A DNA stretch of 64,000 bases from Pseudomonas koreensis (GTDB lineage Bacteria > Pseudomonadota > Gammaproteobacteria > Pseudomonadales > Pseudomonadaceae), in NCBI RefSeq assembly GCF_025447595.1, contig NZ_JAOEJU010000003.1:1-64000 (forward strand). Reading direction: 5' to 3'. A program made the position numbers and the translations under genes. Positions 12,760-23,054 of this stretch are shown piece by piece. The notes beneath the pieces are model-generated. The model ran no database searches. It had not been told where the DNA came from and worked only from the letters and a program-made list of their open reading frames with translations. Numbering within the stretch: the first letter of the stretch is position 1; each line of letters opens with the position of its first letter.

Positions 12760-14418
12760 ATGTACGTATACGACGAGTACGATCAGCGGATCATCGAGGA
12801 CCGCGTCAAGCAGTTCCGTGATCAGACCCGACGCTATCTGGCAGGTGAGCTGAGCGAAGAAGAATTCCGCCCCCTGCGCCTGCAAAATGGCCTGTACATC
12901 CAGCGTTTCGCGCCGATGCTGCGCGTGGCTGTGCCCTACGGCCAACTGACTTCGCGTCAGATGCGCATGATGGCAAAAATTGCCCGTGACTACGACAAGG
13001 GCTACGCCCACATCAGTACCCGGCAGAACGTGCAGTTCAACTGGCCGGCGGTCGAAGACATCCCGGACATCCTCGCGGAACTGGCCACCGTGCAGATGCA
13101 CGCGATCCAGACCAGCGGCAACTGCCTGCGCAACGTCACCACCGACCAGTTCGCCGGTGTTGCGTTCGATGAGCTAATTGACCCGCGTCCTTGGTGCGAA
13201 ATCGTCCGTCAGTGGACGACCTTCCACCCGGAATTCGCTTACTTGCCGCGCAAGTTCAAGATCGCCGTCAACGGTTCGACCTCTGACCGTGCGGCCATCG
13301 AAGTCCACGACATCGGCCTTGAGCCGGTCCACAACGCTGCTGGCGAACTCGGTTTCCGCGTGCTGGTCGGCGGTGGTCTGGGTCGTACCCCGGTGGTCGG
13401 TGCCTTCATCAACGAATTCCTGCCATGGCAGGATCTGTTGAGCTACCTCGATGCGATCCTGCGGGTCTACAACCGCTACGGTCGTCGTGACAACAAATAC
13501 AAGGCGCGGATCAAGATCCTCGTCAAGGCGCTGACTCCCGAAGTCTTCGCCCAGAAAGTCGATGCGGAGATGGAGCACCTGCGCGGCGGCCAGACCACCC
13601 TGACCGAAGCCGAACTGCACCGCGTGGCCAAACACTTCGTCGACCCGGACTACAAGGCGCTGGAAAACCAGACCGCCGACCTGGCCGCCCTCGACAAAGA
13701 ACATCCGGGCTTCGCCCGCTGGCGTACCCGCAACACCCTGGCGCACAAGAAGCCGGGCTATGTGGCCGTGACCCTGTCCCTGAAGCCGACCGGTGTTGCA
13801 CCGGGCGACATCACCGACAAGCAACTCGACGCCGTCGCCGACCTGGCCGACCGCTACAGCTTCGGTCAACTGCGCACCTCCCACGAGCAGAACATCATTC
13901 TGGCCGACGTCGAGCAGAGCCAGCTGTTCACCCTGTGGGGCGAGCTGCGTGAAGGTGGCTTCGCCACGCCGAACATCGGCCTGCTGACCGACATCATCTG
14001 CTGCCCTGGTGGTGATTTCTGCTCGCTGGCCAACGCCAAGTCGATCCCGATCGCCGAATCGATCCAGCGCCGTTTCGACGACCTGGACTACCTGTTCGAC
14101 ATCGGTGAACTGGACCTGAACATTTCCGGTTGCATGAACGCCTGCGGTCACCACCACGTCGGCCACATCGGCATTCTGGGCGTGGACAAAAAAGGTGAGG
14201 AGTTCTATCAGGTCTCGCTCGGCGGCAGCGCCAGCCGTGACGCCAGCCTGGGCAAGATCCTCGGCCCGTCTTTCGCTCAGGAAGACATGCCGGATGTGAT
14301 CTCCAAATTGATCGACGTGTACGTGGAACAGCGCACCGAAGACGAGCGCTTCATCGACACCTACCAGCGTATTGGCATCGACCTCTTCAAGGAACGCGTC
14401 TATGCAGCGAATCATTAA
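12760..14418 (+). CDS. cysI: CysI-type siroheme sulfite reductase
   Basis: A 552-residue siroheme/[4Fe-4S] enzyme. The cluster ligands are visible as C-x5-C in CPGGDFC (residues 415-421) and C-x3-C in GCMNACG (458-462), with the paired ferredoxin-like halves of the nitrite/sulfite reductase family. In pseudomonads this gene is the assimilatory sulfite reductase (sulfite to sulfide), which receives electrons from ferredoxin or a flavoprotein. The DUF934 gene overlapping by 17 bases is the usual partner and argues against nitrite reductase. ATG 12760 gives the family N-terminus MYVYDEYD. Confidence 0.88.
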   Translation: MYVYDEYDQRIIEDRVKQFRDQTRRYLAGELSEEEFRPLRLQNGLYIQRFAPMLRVAVPYGQLTSRQMRMMAKIARDYDKGYAHISTRQNVQFNWPAVEDIPDILAELATVQMHAIQTSGNCLRNVTTDQFAGVAFDELIDPRPWCEIVRQWTTFHPEFAYLPRKFKIAVNGSTSDRAAIEVHDIGLEPVHNAAGELGFRVLVGGGLGRTPVVGAFINEFLPWQDLLSYLDAILRVYNRYGRRDNKYKARIKILVKALTPEVFAQKVDAEMEHLRGGQTTLTEAELHRVAKHFVDPDYKALENQTADLAALDKEHPGFARWRTRNTLAHKKPGYVAVTLSLKPTGVAPGDITDKQLDAVADLADRYSFGQLRTSHEQNIILADVEQSQLFTLWGELREGGFATPNIGLLTDIICCPGGDFCSLANAKSIPIAESIQRRFDDLDYLFDIGELDLNISGCMNACGHHHVGHIGILGVDKKGEEFYQVSLGGSASRDASLGKILGPSFAQEDMPDVISKLIDVYVEQRTEDERFIDTYQRIGIDLFKERVYAANH

Positions 14419-14896
14419 GAACAACGAGGTCGTCGACGAAACCTGGCACCTGCTGCCCAAGGATTTCAACATTGACGAAATCAGCAACTGCGACGACCTG
14501 ATCGTCCCGCTGCAGCTATGGCGTGAACACGCACGTATGCTCAAGGCCCGCGATGGCGGTCTGGGTGTGTGGCTGGACGCCGATGAAGAAGCCGAAGAAA
14601 TCGGTGACGACGTGAATGAGTTCCAGGTGATTGCCCTGAACTTCCCGGCGTTCACCGATGGCCGCAACTACTCCAACGCCCGCCTGCTGCGTGACCGTTA
14701 CGGTTTCAAAGGCGAACTGCGAGCGATTGGCGACGTACTGCGCGATCAGTTGTTCTATATGCGCCGTTGCGGTTTCGATGCCTTCGCCCTGCGCGCCGAC
14801 AAAGACCCGTACGACGCTCTTGAGAGCCTCAAGGACTTTTCGGTGACCTATCAGGCCGCCACTGACGAACCGCTACCGCTGTTCCGTCGTCGATAA
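14402..14896 (+). CDS. DUF934 protein, probable sulfite-reduction partner
   Basis: A 164-residue DUF934 protein that begins 17 bases inside cysI in another frame, so the two are translationally coupled. Family features are the VPLQLWREHA block near residue 36 and the DGRNYSNARLLRDRYGF block near residue 84. The family is found almost only next to siroheme sulfite reductases and is described as probably involved in sulfite reduction; its biochemical role is not known to me. A strong bidirectional terminator follows. Confidence 0.88.
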   Translation: MQRIIKNNEVVDETWHLLPKDFNIDEISNCDDLIVPLQLWREHARMLKARDGGLGVWLDADEEAEEIGDDVNEFQVIALNFPAFTDGRNYSNARLLRDRYGFKGELRAIGDVLRDQLFYMRRCGFDAFALRADKDPYDALESLKDFSVTYQAATDEPLPLFRRR

Positions 14897-14920
14897 GCCT
14901 TCAGGTTTACTGCGCACACA

Positions 14921-14948
14921 AAAACGCCGGTCATTGACCGGCGTTTTT
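14921..14948. terminator. Bidirectional terminator between DUF934 gene and sohB
   Basis: ACGCCGGTCA pairs with TGACCGGCGT with almost no loop, with AAAA on the left and TTTTTT on the right. Confidence 0.92.
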
Positions 14949-14958
14949 TATGTCCGTG

Positions 14959-15981
14959 TTACCAGAACCGTTGCTGGGTCAAGCGGCTCCACCAGCTCAA
15001 CAGCACGCGATCCACCGAACCGCTGGCTGCCATGCCGATACGCTCTTGCAGACTTTTACGTTCCGCGTAATGCAGGTGATAGATCTCGGACTGCTTGGCA
15101 CAATCGGCCAGGTATTCATCACTGGTCTTCAGTTCGTCCACCAACTGTTTTTCAAGCGCCGCGATGCCCAACCACACCTCACCCGTGGCAACGTCGTCAA
15201 TGGCCAGTTGCGGACGATAGCGGGCAACGAAGTTCTTGAACAACTGATGGGTAATATCCAGGTCTTCCTGGAACTTCTCCCGACCCTTCTCGGTGTTTTC
15301 GCCGAACACGGTCAGGGTGCGCTTGTATTCGCCGGCAGTCAGTACCTCGAAATCGATGTCGTGTTTTTTCAGCAAACGGTTAACGTTGGGCAACTGCGCG
15401 ACGACGCCGATGGAGCCAAGAATGGCAAACGGTGCACTGATAATCTTCTCGCCGATGCACGCCATCATGTAGCCGCCGCTGGCCGCAACCTTGTCGATGC
15501 ACACGGTCAACGGCACGCCGGCTTCACGGATACGCGCCAGTTGCGATGAAGCCAGACCGTAGCTGTGAACCATACCGCCGCCGCTTTCCAGACGCAGCAC
15601 CACTTCGTCCTTCGGTGTGGCCAGGGTCAGTAGCGCAGTGATTTCGTGACGCAGGCTTTCGGTAGCGGAGGCCTTGATGTCGCCGTCGAAGTCCAGCACG
15701 AACACCCGAGGCTTGGCGTCGGGTTTCTTCTTCTGTTTTTTTTCAGATTTGGCCTCGGTCTTGCGCAAGGCCTTGAGCTGATCCTTGTCGAGCAGGGTCT
15801 GTTCCAGACGCTCACGCAGACCTTTATAGAAATCGTTGAGCTTGCTGACCTGCAACTGGCCGGCCGATTTGCGGCGGCCCTTGCTGCGCAACGCAGCGAA
15901 GCTGGCCAACACCACCAGAATGGCGACAACCAGGGTCACGGTCTTGGCCAGAAAACTGGCGTATTCGACAAAAAACTCCAC
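14959..15981 (-). CDS. sohB: SohB-type S49 membrane protease
   Basis: A 340-residue S49 peptidase. An N-terminal membrane segment (about residues 8-30) is followed by a Lys-rich, coiled linker (to about 90) and the protease domain. The catalytic Ser lies in KVAASGGYMMAC near residue 166 and the Lys in GEYKRTL near 217. SohB is an inner-membrane, periplasm-facing protease related to SppA and probably digests peptides or misfolded proteins. It is transcribed alone, diverging from the phosphatase-like gene. Confidence 0.92.
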   Translation of the reverse strand: MEFFVEYASFLAKTVTLVVAILVVLASFAALRSKGRRKSAGQLQVSKLNDFYKGLRERLEQTLLDKDQLKALRKTEAKSEKKQKKKPDAKPRVFVLDFDGDIKASATESLRHEITALLTLATPKDEVVLRLESGGGMVHSYGLASSQLARIREAGVPLTVCIDKVAASGGYMMACIGEKIISAPFAILGSIGVVAQLPNVNRLLKKHDIDFEVLTAGEYKRTLTVFGENTEKGREKFQEDLDITHQLFKNFVARYRPQLAIDDVATGEVWLGIAALEKQLVDELKTSDEYLADCAKQSEIYHLHYAERKSLQERIGMAASGSVDRVLLSWWSRLTQQRFW

Positions 15982-16124
15982 GGGGACTCCTTCAAACGAT
16001 GCGCCGTCGCAAAACGCGCGCGGGAATTGACTCCAGCATACCCATGCACCGGCCCGCCGGCCAGCCGTGAAACCTCTGGAAACAGCCCTGTAACGGGCAT
16101 TTCAAACAAGCGTATGTTTTTTCA

Positions 16125-16153
16125 TTGACAGCTCATCATCATCCCCATAACCT
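16125..16153 (+). promoter_or_regulatory. Sigma-70-type promoter of the phosphatase-like gene
   Basis: A perfect -35 TTGACA (16125-16130) is followed after 17 bases by TAACCT (16148-16153). The start codon GTG is 35 bases further on. Confidence 0.5.
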
Positions 16154-16188
16154 CGCCACAACCTTCAACGTACCGGGATGACGCGGAC

Positions 16189-16899
16189 GTGGGCAGCATC
16201 TACTTGATTCGACATGGCCAGGCCTCCTTCGGTGCAGACGACTATGACGTCCTGTCGCCGATCGGTGTACGCCAGGCAGAAATCCTCGGCCGTCACCTCG
16301 CCGAACTCGGAATCAGCTTCGACCGCTGCCTGTCGGGCGATCTGCGCCGCCAGCAACACACGGCCAACAGCGCGCTGGAACAGTTTGCCGCCGTCGGCCT
16401 GCCAGTGCCGACTCTGGAAACCGATTCGGCCTTCAACGAATTCGACGCCGACGCCGTGATCCGCGCCCTGCTCCCGGCCATGTTGCCGGAAGAGCCCGAA
16501 GCGCTGGAGATCCTGCGCAACGCCGCACAGAATCGTGGCGAGTTCCAGCGCATCTTCGCTCTGATCATCGAACGCTGGCTCGCCGGCACCTACGACACTC
16601 CGGGCCTGGAAAGCTGGCTGGGTTTCGTCGAACGGGTACAGGCCGGGCTGCAGCGGATTCTCGAACAGGCCGACAACAAACAGAAAATCGCGGTGTTCAC
16701 CTCCGGTGGCACGATCACCGCCCTGCTCCACCTCATCACTCAAATGCCTGCCCGGCAGGCCTTTGAACTGAACTGGCAAATCGTCAACACCTCGCTCAAC
16801 CAGCTGAAGTTCCGCGGTCGCGAGGTGGCTCTGGCTTCCTTCAACAGTCATGCACACCTGCAACTGCTGAAGGCCCCGGAACTCATCACGTTTCGCTGA
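16189..16899 (+). CDS. Histidine phosphatase superfamily protein
   Basis: A 236-residue protein of the phosphoglycerate-mutase-like superfamily. The N-terminal RHG motif is LIRHGQASFG with His9, and Arg8 and an acidic residue in FNEFDAD (near residue 84) are as expected. The second catalytic His, normally in a SHGG loop, appears as Ser in FTSGGTIT (near residue 170), so activity is doubtful or altered. The start is GTG; the nearest upstream ATG is out of frame and stops quickly. It is followed 48 bases later by an SCP2 gene, and the two are often neighbours in pseudomonads. Confidence 0.85.
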   Translation: MGSIYLIRHGQASFGADDYDVLSPIGVRQAEILGRHLAELGISFDRCLSGDLRRQQHTANSALEQFAAVGLPVPTLETDSAFNEFDADAVIRALLPAMLPEEPEALEILRNAAQNRGEFQRIFALIIERWLAGTYDTPGLESWLGFVERVQAGLQRILEQADNKQKIAVFTSGGTITALLHLITQMPARQAFELNWQIVNTSLNQLKFRGREVALASFNSHAHLQLLKAPELITFR

Positions 16900-16947
16900 G
16901 TCCGGATTACTGTGACCCTGCTGCAATCAACCAAAAAGGATCGAACC

Positions 16948-17265
16948 ATGACCTCCGTAGCCGATGCCGTAAAAGCAATGCAAGCCAAGTTCAACCCAGC
17001 CGCTGCTGCCGGTCTGGATCTGGTCTTCGGTTTCAACATCACTGACGAAGACAAGCAATACGCCCTGATCGTCAAAGACGGCACCTGCGACATCCAGGAA
17101 GGCGAAAACGCTGACGCCAACTGCACGCTGGTGCTGGACAGCGAAACCCTGAAAGGCATCGTTTCCGGCGAAACCGATGGCATGCAGGCTTTCATGGGCG
17201 GCAAGCTGCGCGTCGAAGGCGACATGATGCTGTCGATGAAACTGTCCGAGCTGTTCCCGGCTTAA
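16948..17265 (+). CDS. SCP2 sterol-binding domain protein
   Basis: A 105-residue protein made of one SCP2 fold, with FNPAAAAGLDLVFGFNI (about 15-31) and the C-terminal GKLRVEGDMMLSMKL block (about 84-98). SCP2 domains bind lipids or acyl chains in a hydrophobic tunnel; bacterial stand-alone versions have no fixed role. ATG 16948 is chosen because AAAAAGGA precedes it. A GTG 12 codons upstream is possible but has a poor ribosome site. Likely co-transcribed with the upstream phosphatase-like gene. Confidence 0.88.
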   Translation: MTSVADAVKAMQAKFNPAAAAGLDLVFGFNITDEDKQYALIVKDGTCDIQEGENADANCTLVLDSETLKGIVSGETDGMQAFMGGKLRVEGDMMLSMKLSELFPA

Positions 17266-17286
17266 GACCGCAGCCAGTCTGCAAAC

Positions 17287-17311
17287 AAATCCCGCCCCTG
17301 TGGCGGGATTT
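17287..17311. terminator. Terminator between SCP2 gene and yejF
   Basis: AAATCCCGCC pairs perfectly with GGCGGGATTT around a 5-base loop. The symmetry allows use from both sides. Confidence 0.85.
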
Positions 17312-17317
17312 GTCGTT

Positions 17318-18901
17318 TCAGGCGTTCGTACCGGTAAACGACGCCGCCAGCAACTCCCGCGTATACGGGTGCCGAGCCGAATGGAACAACCCGGCCGTTT
17401 CGCCACGCTCCACCACCTCGCCATCCTTCATCACGATCAGATCGTGGGCCAGTGCCCGCACCACTGCCAGGTCATGACTGATGAACAGATAGGTCAGTCC
17501 GTGCTCCTCCTGCAATCGACGCAATAGCGCGACGATCTGTTTCTGCACCGTGCGATCCAGCGCCGACGTCGGCTCATCCAGCAGGATCAAATCCGGCTTG
17601 AGCACCAGTGCCCGAGCGATGGCGATGCGTTGCCGTTGCCCGCCGGAAAACTCGTGGGGATAGCGATGACGCGTCGCCGGATCGAGCCCGACTTCCTTCA
17701 ATACATCGATCACCGCCTGCTCGCGCGCCTGCGCATTCAAGTCACTGTGCACCTGCAAACCTTCGGCAATGATCTGCTCCACGCACAAACGCGGGCTGAG
17801 GCTGCCGAACGGATCCTGAAACACCACTTGCAGGCGTTTGCGCAACGGACGCAATTGTTGGCCGCTCAGTTGTTCCAGCGCCACGCCCTTGAAGCGGATG
17901 CTACCGTCGGCGTCGATCAGGCGCAGGATCGCCTGACCCAGAGTGGACTTGCCCGAGCCGGACTCACCAACGATGCCCAGAGTCTTGCCCCGTTGCAGGT
18001 TCAGATCGATGCCATTGACCGCGTGCAGATACGACTTGGGCCGCAGCCACCCGCCGCCCAGTGGAAAACGTACATTCAGATCGCGAACCTCGAGCAGGTC
18101 CGCCGCCGCATCACGGCACAGCGCCGCGCCACCGGGTTCGGCGTTGAGCAATTCGATGCTGTAGGGATGCTGCGGCGCGCGGAACAATTGCTCGCAGCTC
18201 GCCTGTTCAACGATCTCGCCCGCGCGCATCACCGCCACCCGCTGGGCGATGTTGCGCACCAGATTCAAGTCGTGACTGATGATCAGCAGCGCCATGCCCA
18301 GTCGCTGTTGCAGTTCCTTGAGCAGCAACAGAATCTTGCGCTGCACCGTGACGTCGAGGGCTGTGGTCGGCTCATCGGCGATCAGCAATTGCGGCTCGCA
18401 CGCCAGCGCCATGGCGATCATCACCCGCTGCCGCTGCCCGCCGGAGAGCTGATGCGGATACGCCTTCAGCCGCTCGCGCGGACGTTGAATGCCCACCAGT
18501 TCCAACAGTTCCAGAATCCGCTTGCGCGCCGCCGCGCCCGCCAGGCCCTTGTGCAGCGCCAGGCTTTCGCCGAGTTGCCGCTCGATGCTGTGCAACGGAT
18601 TTAGAGAACTCATCGGCTCCTGAAAAATCATCGCAATACAGTTGCCGCGCAGTTGCCGCAAATAACGCTCGTGCACACCGAGCAACTCTTCGCCGCCATA
18701 GCGGATGCTGCCGTCGATCTGCGTAATGTTCGGGTCCAGCAGTTGCAGAATGCTGTGGGCCGTCACCGACTTGCCTGAACCCGATTCACCGACCAGCGCC
18801 AGGCACTCTCCCGGGCAAATATCGAGGTCGATGCCGTGCACCACTTCCTGCCCTTTGAACGCCACCCGCAGGTCGCGTATTTCGATCAGATGTTCACGCA
18901 T
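17318..18901 (-). CDS. yejF: YejF, peptide ABC transporter ATPase (double NBD)
   Basis: A 527-residue protein with two complete ABC ATPase halves. Walker A GESGSGKS occurs at residues 38-45 and again near 327, and the signatures LSGGQRQRV (near 158) and FSGGQRQRI (near 430) are both intact. Each half has the C-terminal oligopeptide-transporter extension ([16 protein letters not shown]). This is YejF, energising the YejABEF importer of oligopeptides and, in enterobacteria, of peptide-nucleotide antibiotics such as microcin C. ATG 18901 follows the yejE stop by one base. Confidence 0.93.
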   Translation of the reverse strand: MREHLIEIRDLRVAFKGQEVVHGIDLDICPGECLALVGESGSGKSVTAHSILQLLDPNITQIDGSIRYGGEELLGVHERYLRQLRGNCIAMIFQEPMSSLNPLHSIERQLGESLALHKGLAGAAARKRILELLELVGIQRPRERLKAYPHQLSGGQRQRVMIAMALACEPQLLIADEPTTALDVTVQRKILLLLKELQQRLGMALLIISHDLNLVRNIAQRVAVMRAGEIVEQASCEQLFRAPQHPYSIELLNAEPGGAALCRDAAADLLEVRDLNVRFPLGGGWLRPKSYLHAVNGIDLNLQRGKTLGIVGESGSGKSTLGQAILRLIDADGSIRFKGVALEQLSGQQLRPLRKRLQVVFQDPFGSLSPRLCVEQIIAEGLQVHSDLNAQAREQAVIDVLKEVGLDPATRHRYPHEFSGGQRQRIAIARALVLKPDLILLDEPTSALDRTVQKQIVALLRRLQEEHGLTYLFISHDLAVVRALAHDLIVMKDGEVVERGETAGLFHSARHPYTRELLAASFTGTNA

Positions 18902-18902
18902 G

Positions 18903-19925
18903 TCAAGTCCTGGGGTCGAAGGCATCACGGCAGGCTTCGCCGATGAATACGAGTAGAGAAAGAATCAGTGCCAGGGCGAAAAATGCCGTCAGCCCCAACC
19001 ACGGTGCTTGCAGATTGTTCTTGCCCTGACCGATCAACTCACCCAGCGAAGCACTGCCGGCAGGCATGCCGAAGCCGAGAAAATCCAGCGCCGACAACGT
19101 CGCAATCGCCCCGGTCAGAATGAACGGCAGGTACGTCAACGTCGCATTCATGGCATTGGGCAGAATGTGCCGCACGATCACCTGCGCATCGCCGACACCC
19201 AGCGCCCGCGCCGCTTTCACGTACTCAAGCCCCCGACTGCGCAGGAACTCGGCGCGCACCACGTCCACCAGACTCAGCCAGGAAAACAGCGCCATGATCC
19301 CCAGCAACCACCAGAAGTTCGGCTCGACGAAGCCCGACAGAATGATCAGCAGGTAAAGCACCGGCAGCCCCGACCAGACCTCCAGCAAACGCTGGCCGAG
19401 CAAGTCGACCCAGCCGCCGTAATAGCCCTGCAAGGCACCGGCGGCGATGCCGATCAACGCGCTCACCGCCGTCAACGCCAGGGCGAACAACAGCGACACA
19501 CGCGTGCCGAATATCACCCGCGCCAGCACATCCCGCGCCTGATCGTCGGTGCCCAGCCAGTTTTCAACGGTGGGCGGGCTCGGGGCCGGTTCGGTGAGGT
19601 CGTAGTTGGCCGTGTCGTAGCCGAACGGGATCGGCGCAAACCACATCCGCCCGCCCTGCCCCTCGATCAGTTCACGCACCTGGGCGCTGCGGTAGTCAGG
19701 CTGGAACGGCAGCTCACCGCCAAAATCCTGCTCGGTGTAGCGCTTGAACGCCGGGAAATACCATTCGCCCTGATACGTCACCAGCAATGGTTTGTCATTG
19801 GCGACCAGTTCGCCGCCCAGGCTCAGGCCGAACAGCGCGAGAAACAGCCACAACGACCACCAACCGCGTCGATGGGCCTTGAACCGCGCCCAACGGCGCT
19901 GTCCGATTGGAGAAAGCGTCGGCAT
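18903..19925 (-). CDS. yejE: YejE, peptide ABC transporter permease
   Basis: A 340-residue permease. After a first membrane helix (about 22-40) comes a large periplasmic loop, with the sequences PDYRSAQVRELIEGQGG and PIPFGYDTANYDL typical of YejE, then five further helices and the EAA-type loop near residue 225. It pairs with YejB to form the channel. The start at 19925 overlaps the yejB stop by one base (TGATG). It is part of the tightly packed yejABEF operon. Confidence 0.93.
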   Translation of the reverse strand: MPTLSPIGQRRWARFKAHRRGWWSLWLFLALFGLSLGGELVANDKPLLVTYQGEWYFPAFKRYTEQDFGGELPFQPDYRSAQVRELIEGQGGRMWFAPIPFGYDTANYDLTEPAPSPPTVENWLGTDDQARDVLARVIFGTRVSLLFALALTAVSALIGIAAGALQGYYGGWVDLLGQRLLEVWSGLPVLYLLIILSGFVEPNFWWLLGIMALFSWLSLVDVVRAEFLRSRGLEYVKAARALGVGDAQVIVRHILPNAMNATLTYLPFILTGAIATLSALDFLGFGMPAGSASLGELIGQGKNNLQAPWLGLTAFFALALILSLLVFIGEACRDAFDPRT

Positions 19926-20989
19926 CAGGCAGTCCTCGCGGTGAAGTCGATGCGCGGATCGACCAGCGTGTAGCACAGGTCGCCCAGCAGTTTTATCAAG
20001 AGCCCGAACAGGGTGAAGATGAACAACGAACCGAACACCACCGGGTAATCCCGCGACACCGCCGCTTCGTAGCTCAGGCGGCCGAGACCGTCGAGGGAGA
20101 AGATCACTTCGATCAGCAGCGATCCGCCGAAGAAAACCGTGACCAGCGCCTGCGGCAGTCCCGCAACCACCAACAGCATGGCGTTGCGAAACACGTGCCC
20201 GTACAACACCTGCCGTTCACTCAGGCCCTTGGCCCGTGCCGTGACCACATACAGCCGCGAGATCTCGTTGAGGAAGCTGTTCTTGGTCAGGATCGTCAGC
20301 GTTGCAAAACCGCCGATCACCAATGCGCTGACCGGCAACACCAGATGCCAGAAGTAATCAGCGACCTTGCCCCACAGCGACAGCTCGGCGAAGTTGTCCG
20401 AGACCAGCCCGCGCACCGGGAACCAGTCCAGCGCCGTACCGCCGGCAAACACCACGATCAGCAGCAAAGCAAACAGAAACCCGGGCATCGCGTAGCCAAT
20501 GATGATCGCCGCGCTGCTCCAGACATCGAACGCCGAGCCGTTATGCACCGCCTTGCGGATGCCCAGCGGAATCGATACCAGATAAGTGATCAGCGTCGCC
20601 CACAATCCCAACGACAAGGTCACCGGCAGTTTCTGCCAGATCAGCTCGGTCACCGACGCCCCCCGGAAGAAGCTCTTGCCGAAGTCCAGTTGTGCGTAGC
20701 TCTTGAGCATCAGCCACAAGCGCTCACCGGCACTTTTGTCGAAGCCGTACTGGCGCTCGATCTCAGCCACCAGTTTCGGGTCCAGGCCACGGGTCGCGCG
20801 GGACTCGCCGCCAATGCTCTCGACATGACTGGCCCCCACCGCCGCACCGACGCCAATCCCCTGCAATCGGGCGATGGCCTGCTCGACCGGACCACCGGGC
20901 GCGGCCTGCACGATCACGAAGTTCACCAGTAGAATCGCCAGCAAGGTCGGCACGATCAGCAGCAGGCGCCGCAGGCTATAACCCCACAT
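19925..20989 (-). CDS. yejB: YejB, peptide ABC transporter permease
   Basis: A 354-residue permease with an N-terminal helix (about 8-28, [21 protein letters not shown]) followed by a periplasmic loop containing [13 protein letters not shown], and five further helices characteristic of DppB/OppB-type subunits. The C-terminal [16 protein letters not shown] block is well conserved in YejB. Its start overlaps the end of yejA by 14 bases, so translation is coupled. It forms the inner-membrane pore with YejE. Confidence 0.93.
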   Translation of the reverse strand: MWGYSLRRLLLIVPTLLAILLVNFVIVQAAPGGPVEQAIARLQGIGVGAAVGASHVESIGGESRATRGLDPKLVAEIERQYGFDKSAGERLWLMLKSYAQLDFGKSFFRGASVTELIWQKLPVTLSLGLWATLITYLVSIPLGIRKAVHNGSAFDVWSSAAIIIGYAMPGFLFALLLIVVFAGGTALDWFPVRGLVSDNFAELSLWGKVADYFWHLVLPVSALVIGGFATLTILTKNSFLNEISRLYVVTARAKGLSERQVLYGHVFRNAMLLVVAGLPQALVTVFFGGSLLIEVIFSLDGLGRLSYEAAVSRDYPVVFGSLFIFTLFGLLIKLLGDLCYTLVDPRIDFTARTA

Positions 20990-22826
20990 GGGCGTACTCC
21001 TTTTGCTGTTGCTGCATTTGCGTCGAGGTCAGCGCGGTTGGACTGATTTCCCACCAGGTGTCGAGGCCGGCGTCGTACAGCGGCGCAATTGCCGGGCGAC
21101 CGAAGCGGTTCCACCAGACCGTGGAAATCCCCGGCGGGTAATAGTTGGGAATCCAGTAATAGCCCCACTGCAACACCCGATCCAGAGCATGGGCGTGGCG
21201 CAGGAGACTCTCGCGATTGTCGGCCTGGACCACGCCTTCAAGCAGTGCATCCACCGCCGGGTCGCGCAGCACCATATAGTTGTTGGAGCCAGGATCATCG
21301 GCGCCGTCGGAGCCGAAATAGTTGAACAGCTCGCGCCCCGGCGCCTGACTCACCGGGTAACCGACAACGATCATGTCGTAGTCGCGGCTGCGCACGCGGT
21401 TGGTGTATTGCGCGGTGTCGACCTGACGAATATCGAAACCGATGCCGATCTGCGCCAGGTTGCGCTTGAACGGCAGCAGCAAACGCTCGAAACCCTTCTG
21501 GCCGTTGAGAAAGGTGAATTGCAACGGCTCGCCGGCGGCATTCACCAGTTGATCGCCACGGGGCTTCCAGCCAGCGGCCTCCAGCAATTTCAACGCTTGC
21601 AACTGCTGCGCACGAATGTTGCCGCTGCCGTCAGTGCGCGGCGCCTCGAATACCTGGTTGAAGACTTCATCGGGAATCTTGCCGCGCCACGGTTCGAGGA
21701 TTTGCAGTTCTTCGGCATCTGGCGGTTCGGTGGCCGACAACGCACTGTGGGAAAAGAAGCTGCGCTGGCGCAGGTACATGCTGCGCATCATCTGCCGGTT
21801 GCTCCATTCGAAATCCCAGAGCATGGCGATCGCCTGCCGGACCCGACGATCCTGAAACACCGGTTTCTGCAGATTGAACGCAAACCCCTGTGCGCCTTGC
21901 GCAGCACCGGGTGCGAGGTGTTCGCGCAGCAACTTGCCCTGCTCCAGCGCCGCCCCGGCATAACCGATGGTGTAACTGGTGGCGGAGAACTCGCGGTTGT
22001 AATCGAAGCCGCCGGCCTTGAGCACTTGTCGCGACACGTCGGTGTCGGCAAAGAACTCCACGCTCAACTGATCGAAGTTGTAGAGCCCGCGAGTGATTGG
22101 CAGATCCCTGGCCCACCAGTCCTTGATCCGCTGGAATTTCACGCTGCGTCCGGCGTCCACCGCGCTGATCTTGTAAGGCCCACTGCCCGGCGGAATCTCG
22201 AAGCCTGCGCCATCGGCGAAATTGCGTGTGCGCCACCAATGCTCGGGCAGCACCGGCAACGTCGCCAGATCCAGCGGCAAGGTACGGCTCTCGTTGTTCT
22301 TGAACACGAAACGCACCTGGGTCGGCGACTCGACCTGCACCTCCGCGACATCGCGAAATTGCTGGCGATACTTGAGGCTGCCCTGAGTGGTGAACAGCTC
22401 GAAGGTGTAGCGCACGTCTTCGGCAGTGATCGGCGTGCCGTCCTCGAACCGAGCCTTGGGGTTCAGGTAAAAGCGCAGCCAGCGCCGGTCCGAATCCAGT
22501 TCCATCCGTTGCGCGACCAGACCGTAGACGCTGTAGGGCTCGTCCTTGCTGCGATAGGCCAGCGGCGCATAGAGCCAGCCGTCGATGTCGGCAACGCCGG
22601 TGCCTTTGTCGACGTAGGGAATCAGGTGATCGAACGGGCCGCTCTCCAGCGAAGAGCGGCGCAAGGTTCCCCCCTTGGGCGCGTCGGGGTTGGCGTAGGC
22701 CAGATGCTGGAAGTCTGGGGCGTATTTCGGGGCTTCGCCGTAGACCGTGAGGGCGTGTTGGGGCGCGGCGAAAATGAGCGGGCTCGACAACACTAAGGCG
22801 GCAAAAAGCATGAGTCTAAAGCGCAT
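20976..22826 (-). CDS. yejA: YejA, periplasmic peptide-binding protein
   Basis: A 616-residue solute-binding protein of the DppA/OppA class (SBP_bac_5) with a signal peptide (residues 1-20). The fold markers are [15 protein letters not shown] (near 43) and [16 protein letters not shown] (near 120). YejA captures peptides in the periplasm for YejBEF. The start at 22826 places the signal peptide at the N-terminus; the longer in-frame extension reads through the REP pair and is spurious. A copy of the 22-nt element found before both TonB receptor genes lies 171 bases upstream, which suggests co-regulation with them. Confidence 0.92.
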   Translation of the reverse strand: MRFRLMLFAALVLSSPLIFAAPQHALTVYGEAPKYAPDFQHLAYANPDAPKGGTLRRSSLESGPFDHLIPYVDKGTGVADIDGWLYAPLAYRSKDEPYSVYGLVAQRMELDSDRRWLRFYLNPKARFEDGTPITAEDVRYTFELFTTQGSLKYRQQFRDVAEVQVESPTQVRFVFKNNESRTLPLDLATLPVLPEHWWRTRNFADGAGFEIPPGSGPYKISAVDAGRSVKFQRIKDWWARDLPITRGLYNFDQLSVEFFADTDVSRQVLKAGGFDYNREFSATSYTIGYAGAALEQGKLLREHLAPGAAQGAQGFAFNLQKPVFQDRRVRQAIAMLWDFEWSNRQMMRSMYLRQRSFFSHSALSATEPPDAEELQILEPWRGKIPDEVFNQVFEAPRTDGSGNIRAQQLQALKLLEAAGWKPRGDQLVNAAGEPLQFTFLNGQKGFERLLLPFKRNLAQIGIGFDIRQVDTAQYTNRVRSRDYDMIVVGYPVSQAPGRELFNYFGSDGADDPGSNNYMVLRDPAVDALLEGVVQADNRESLLRHAHALDRVLQWGYYWIPNYYPPGISTVWWNRFGRPAIAPLYDAGLDTWWEISPTALTSTQMQQQQKEYAHVGL

Positions 22827-22867
22827 TGGCAAAATCCTGATGATTGGGCGACGCCAATGGCCTCTTC

Positions 22868-22935
22868 GCGAGCAAGCTCGCTCCCACAGGGGATCTGTGT
22901 TCACCACGAACCTGTGTGGGAGCGAGCTTGCTCGC
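22868..22935. repeat. REP pair between yejA and the TonB receptor gene
   Basis: Inverted REP copies with a 25-base spacer. They lie between the putative yejA promoter element and the yejA start, so they would be transcribed in its leader. Confidence 0.95.
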
Positions 22936-22997
22936 GATGGGGCCAAAGCAGTCACCACACCCCCTGCCTACCTGTGATGTGCAACAGGCCGGGCCTT

Positions 22998-23019
22998 TTT
23001 ATAGGGCGGGAGTTAGAAC
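22998..23019 (-). promoter_or_regulatory. Shared 22-nt element upstream of yejA
   Basis: On the minus strand GTTCTA, 7 bases (ACTCCCG), then CCCTATAAA. The same layout (GKTCTA-N7-CCCTATAAA) occurs before both TonB receptor genes. I infer a promoter for a common, probably ECF, sigma factor. The yejA start is 171 bases downstream. Confidence 0.55.
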
Positions 23020-23054
23020 GATGTGTTACTAAAACCCACCCCGTCCGATCATTC

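Noticed and set aside
12760..14418. Ferredoxin nitrite reductase
   Set aside because: Same family, but the overlapping DUF934 gene and length point to sulfite reductase, and no nitrate genes are nearby.
22827..22958. N-terminal extension of yejA (44 codons)
   Set aside because: It translates a REP element (SRASSLPHRF and ERACSRRG) and would hide the signal peptide; start moved to 22826.
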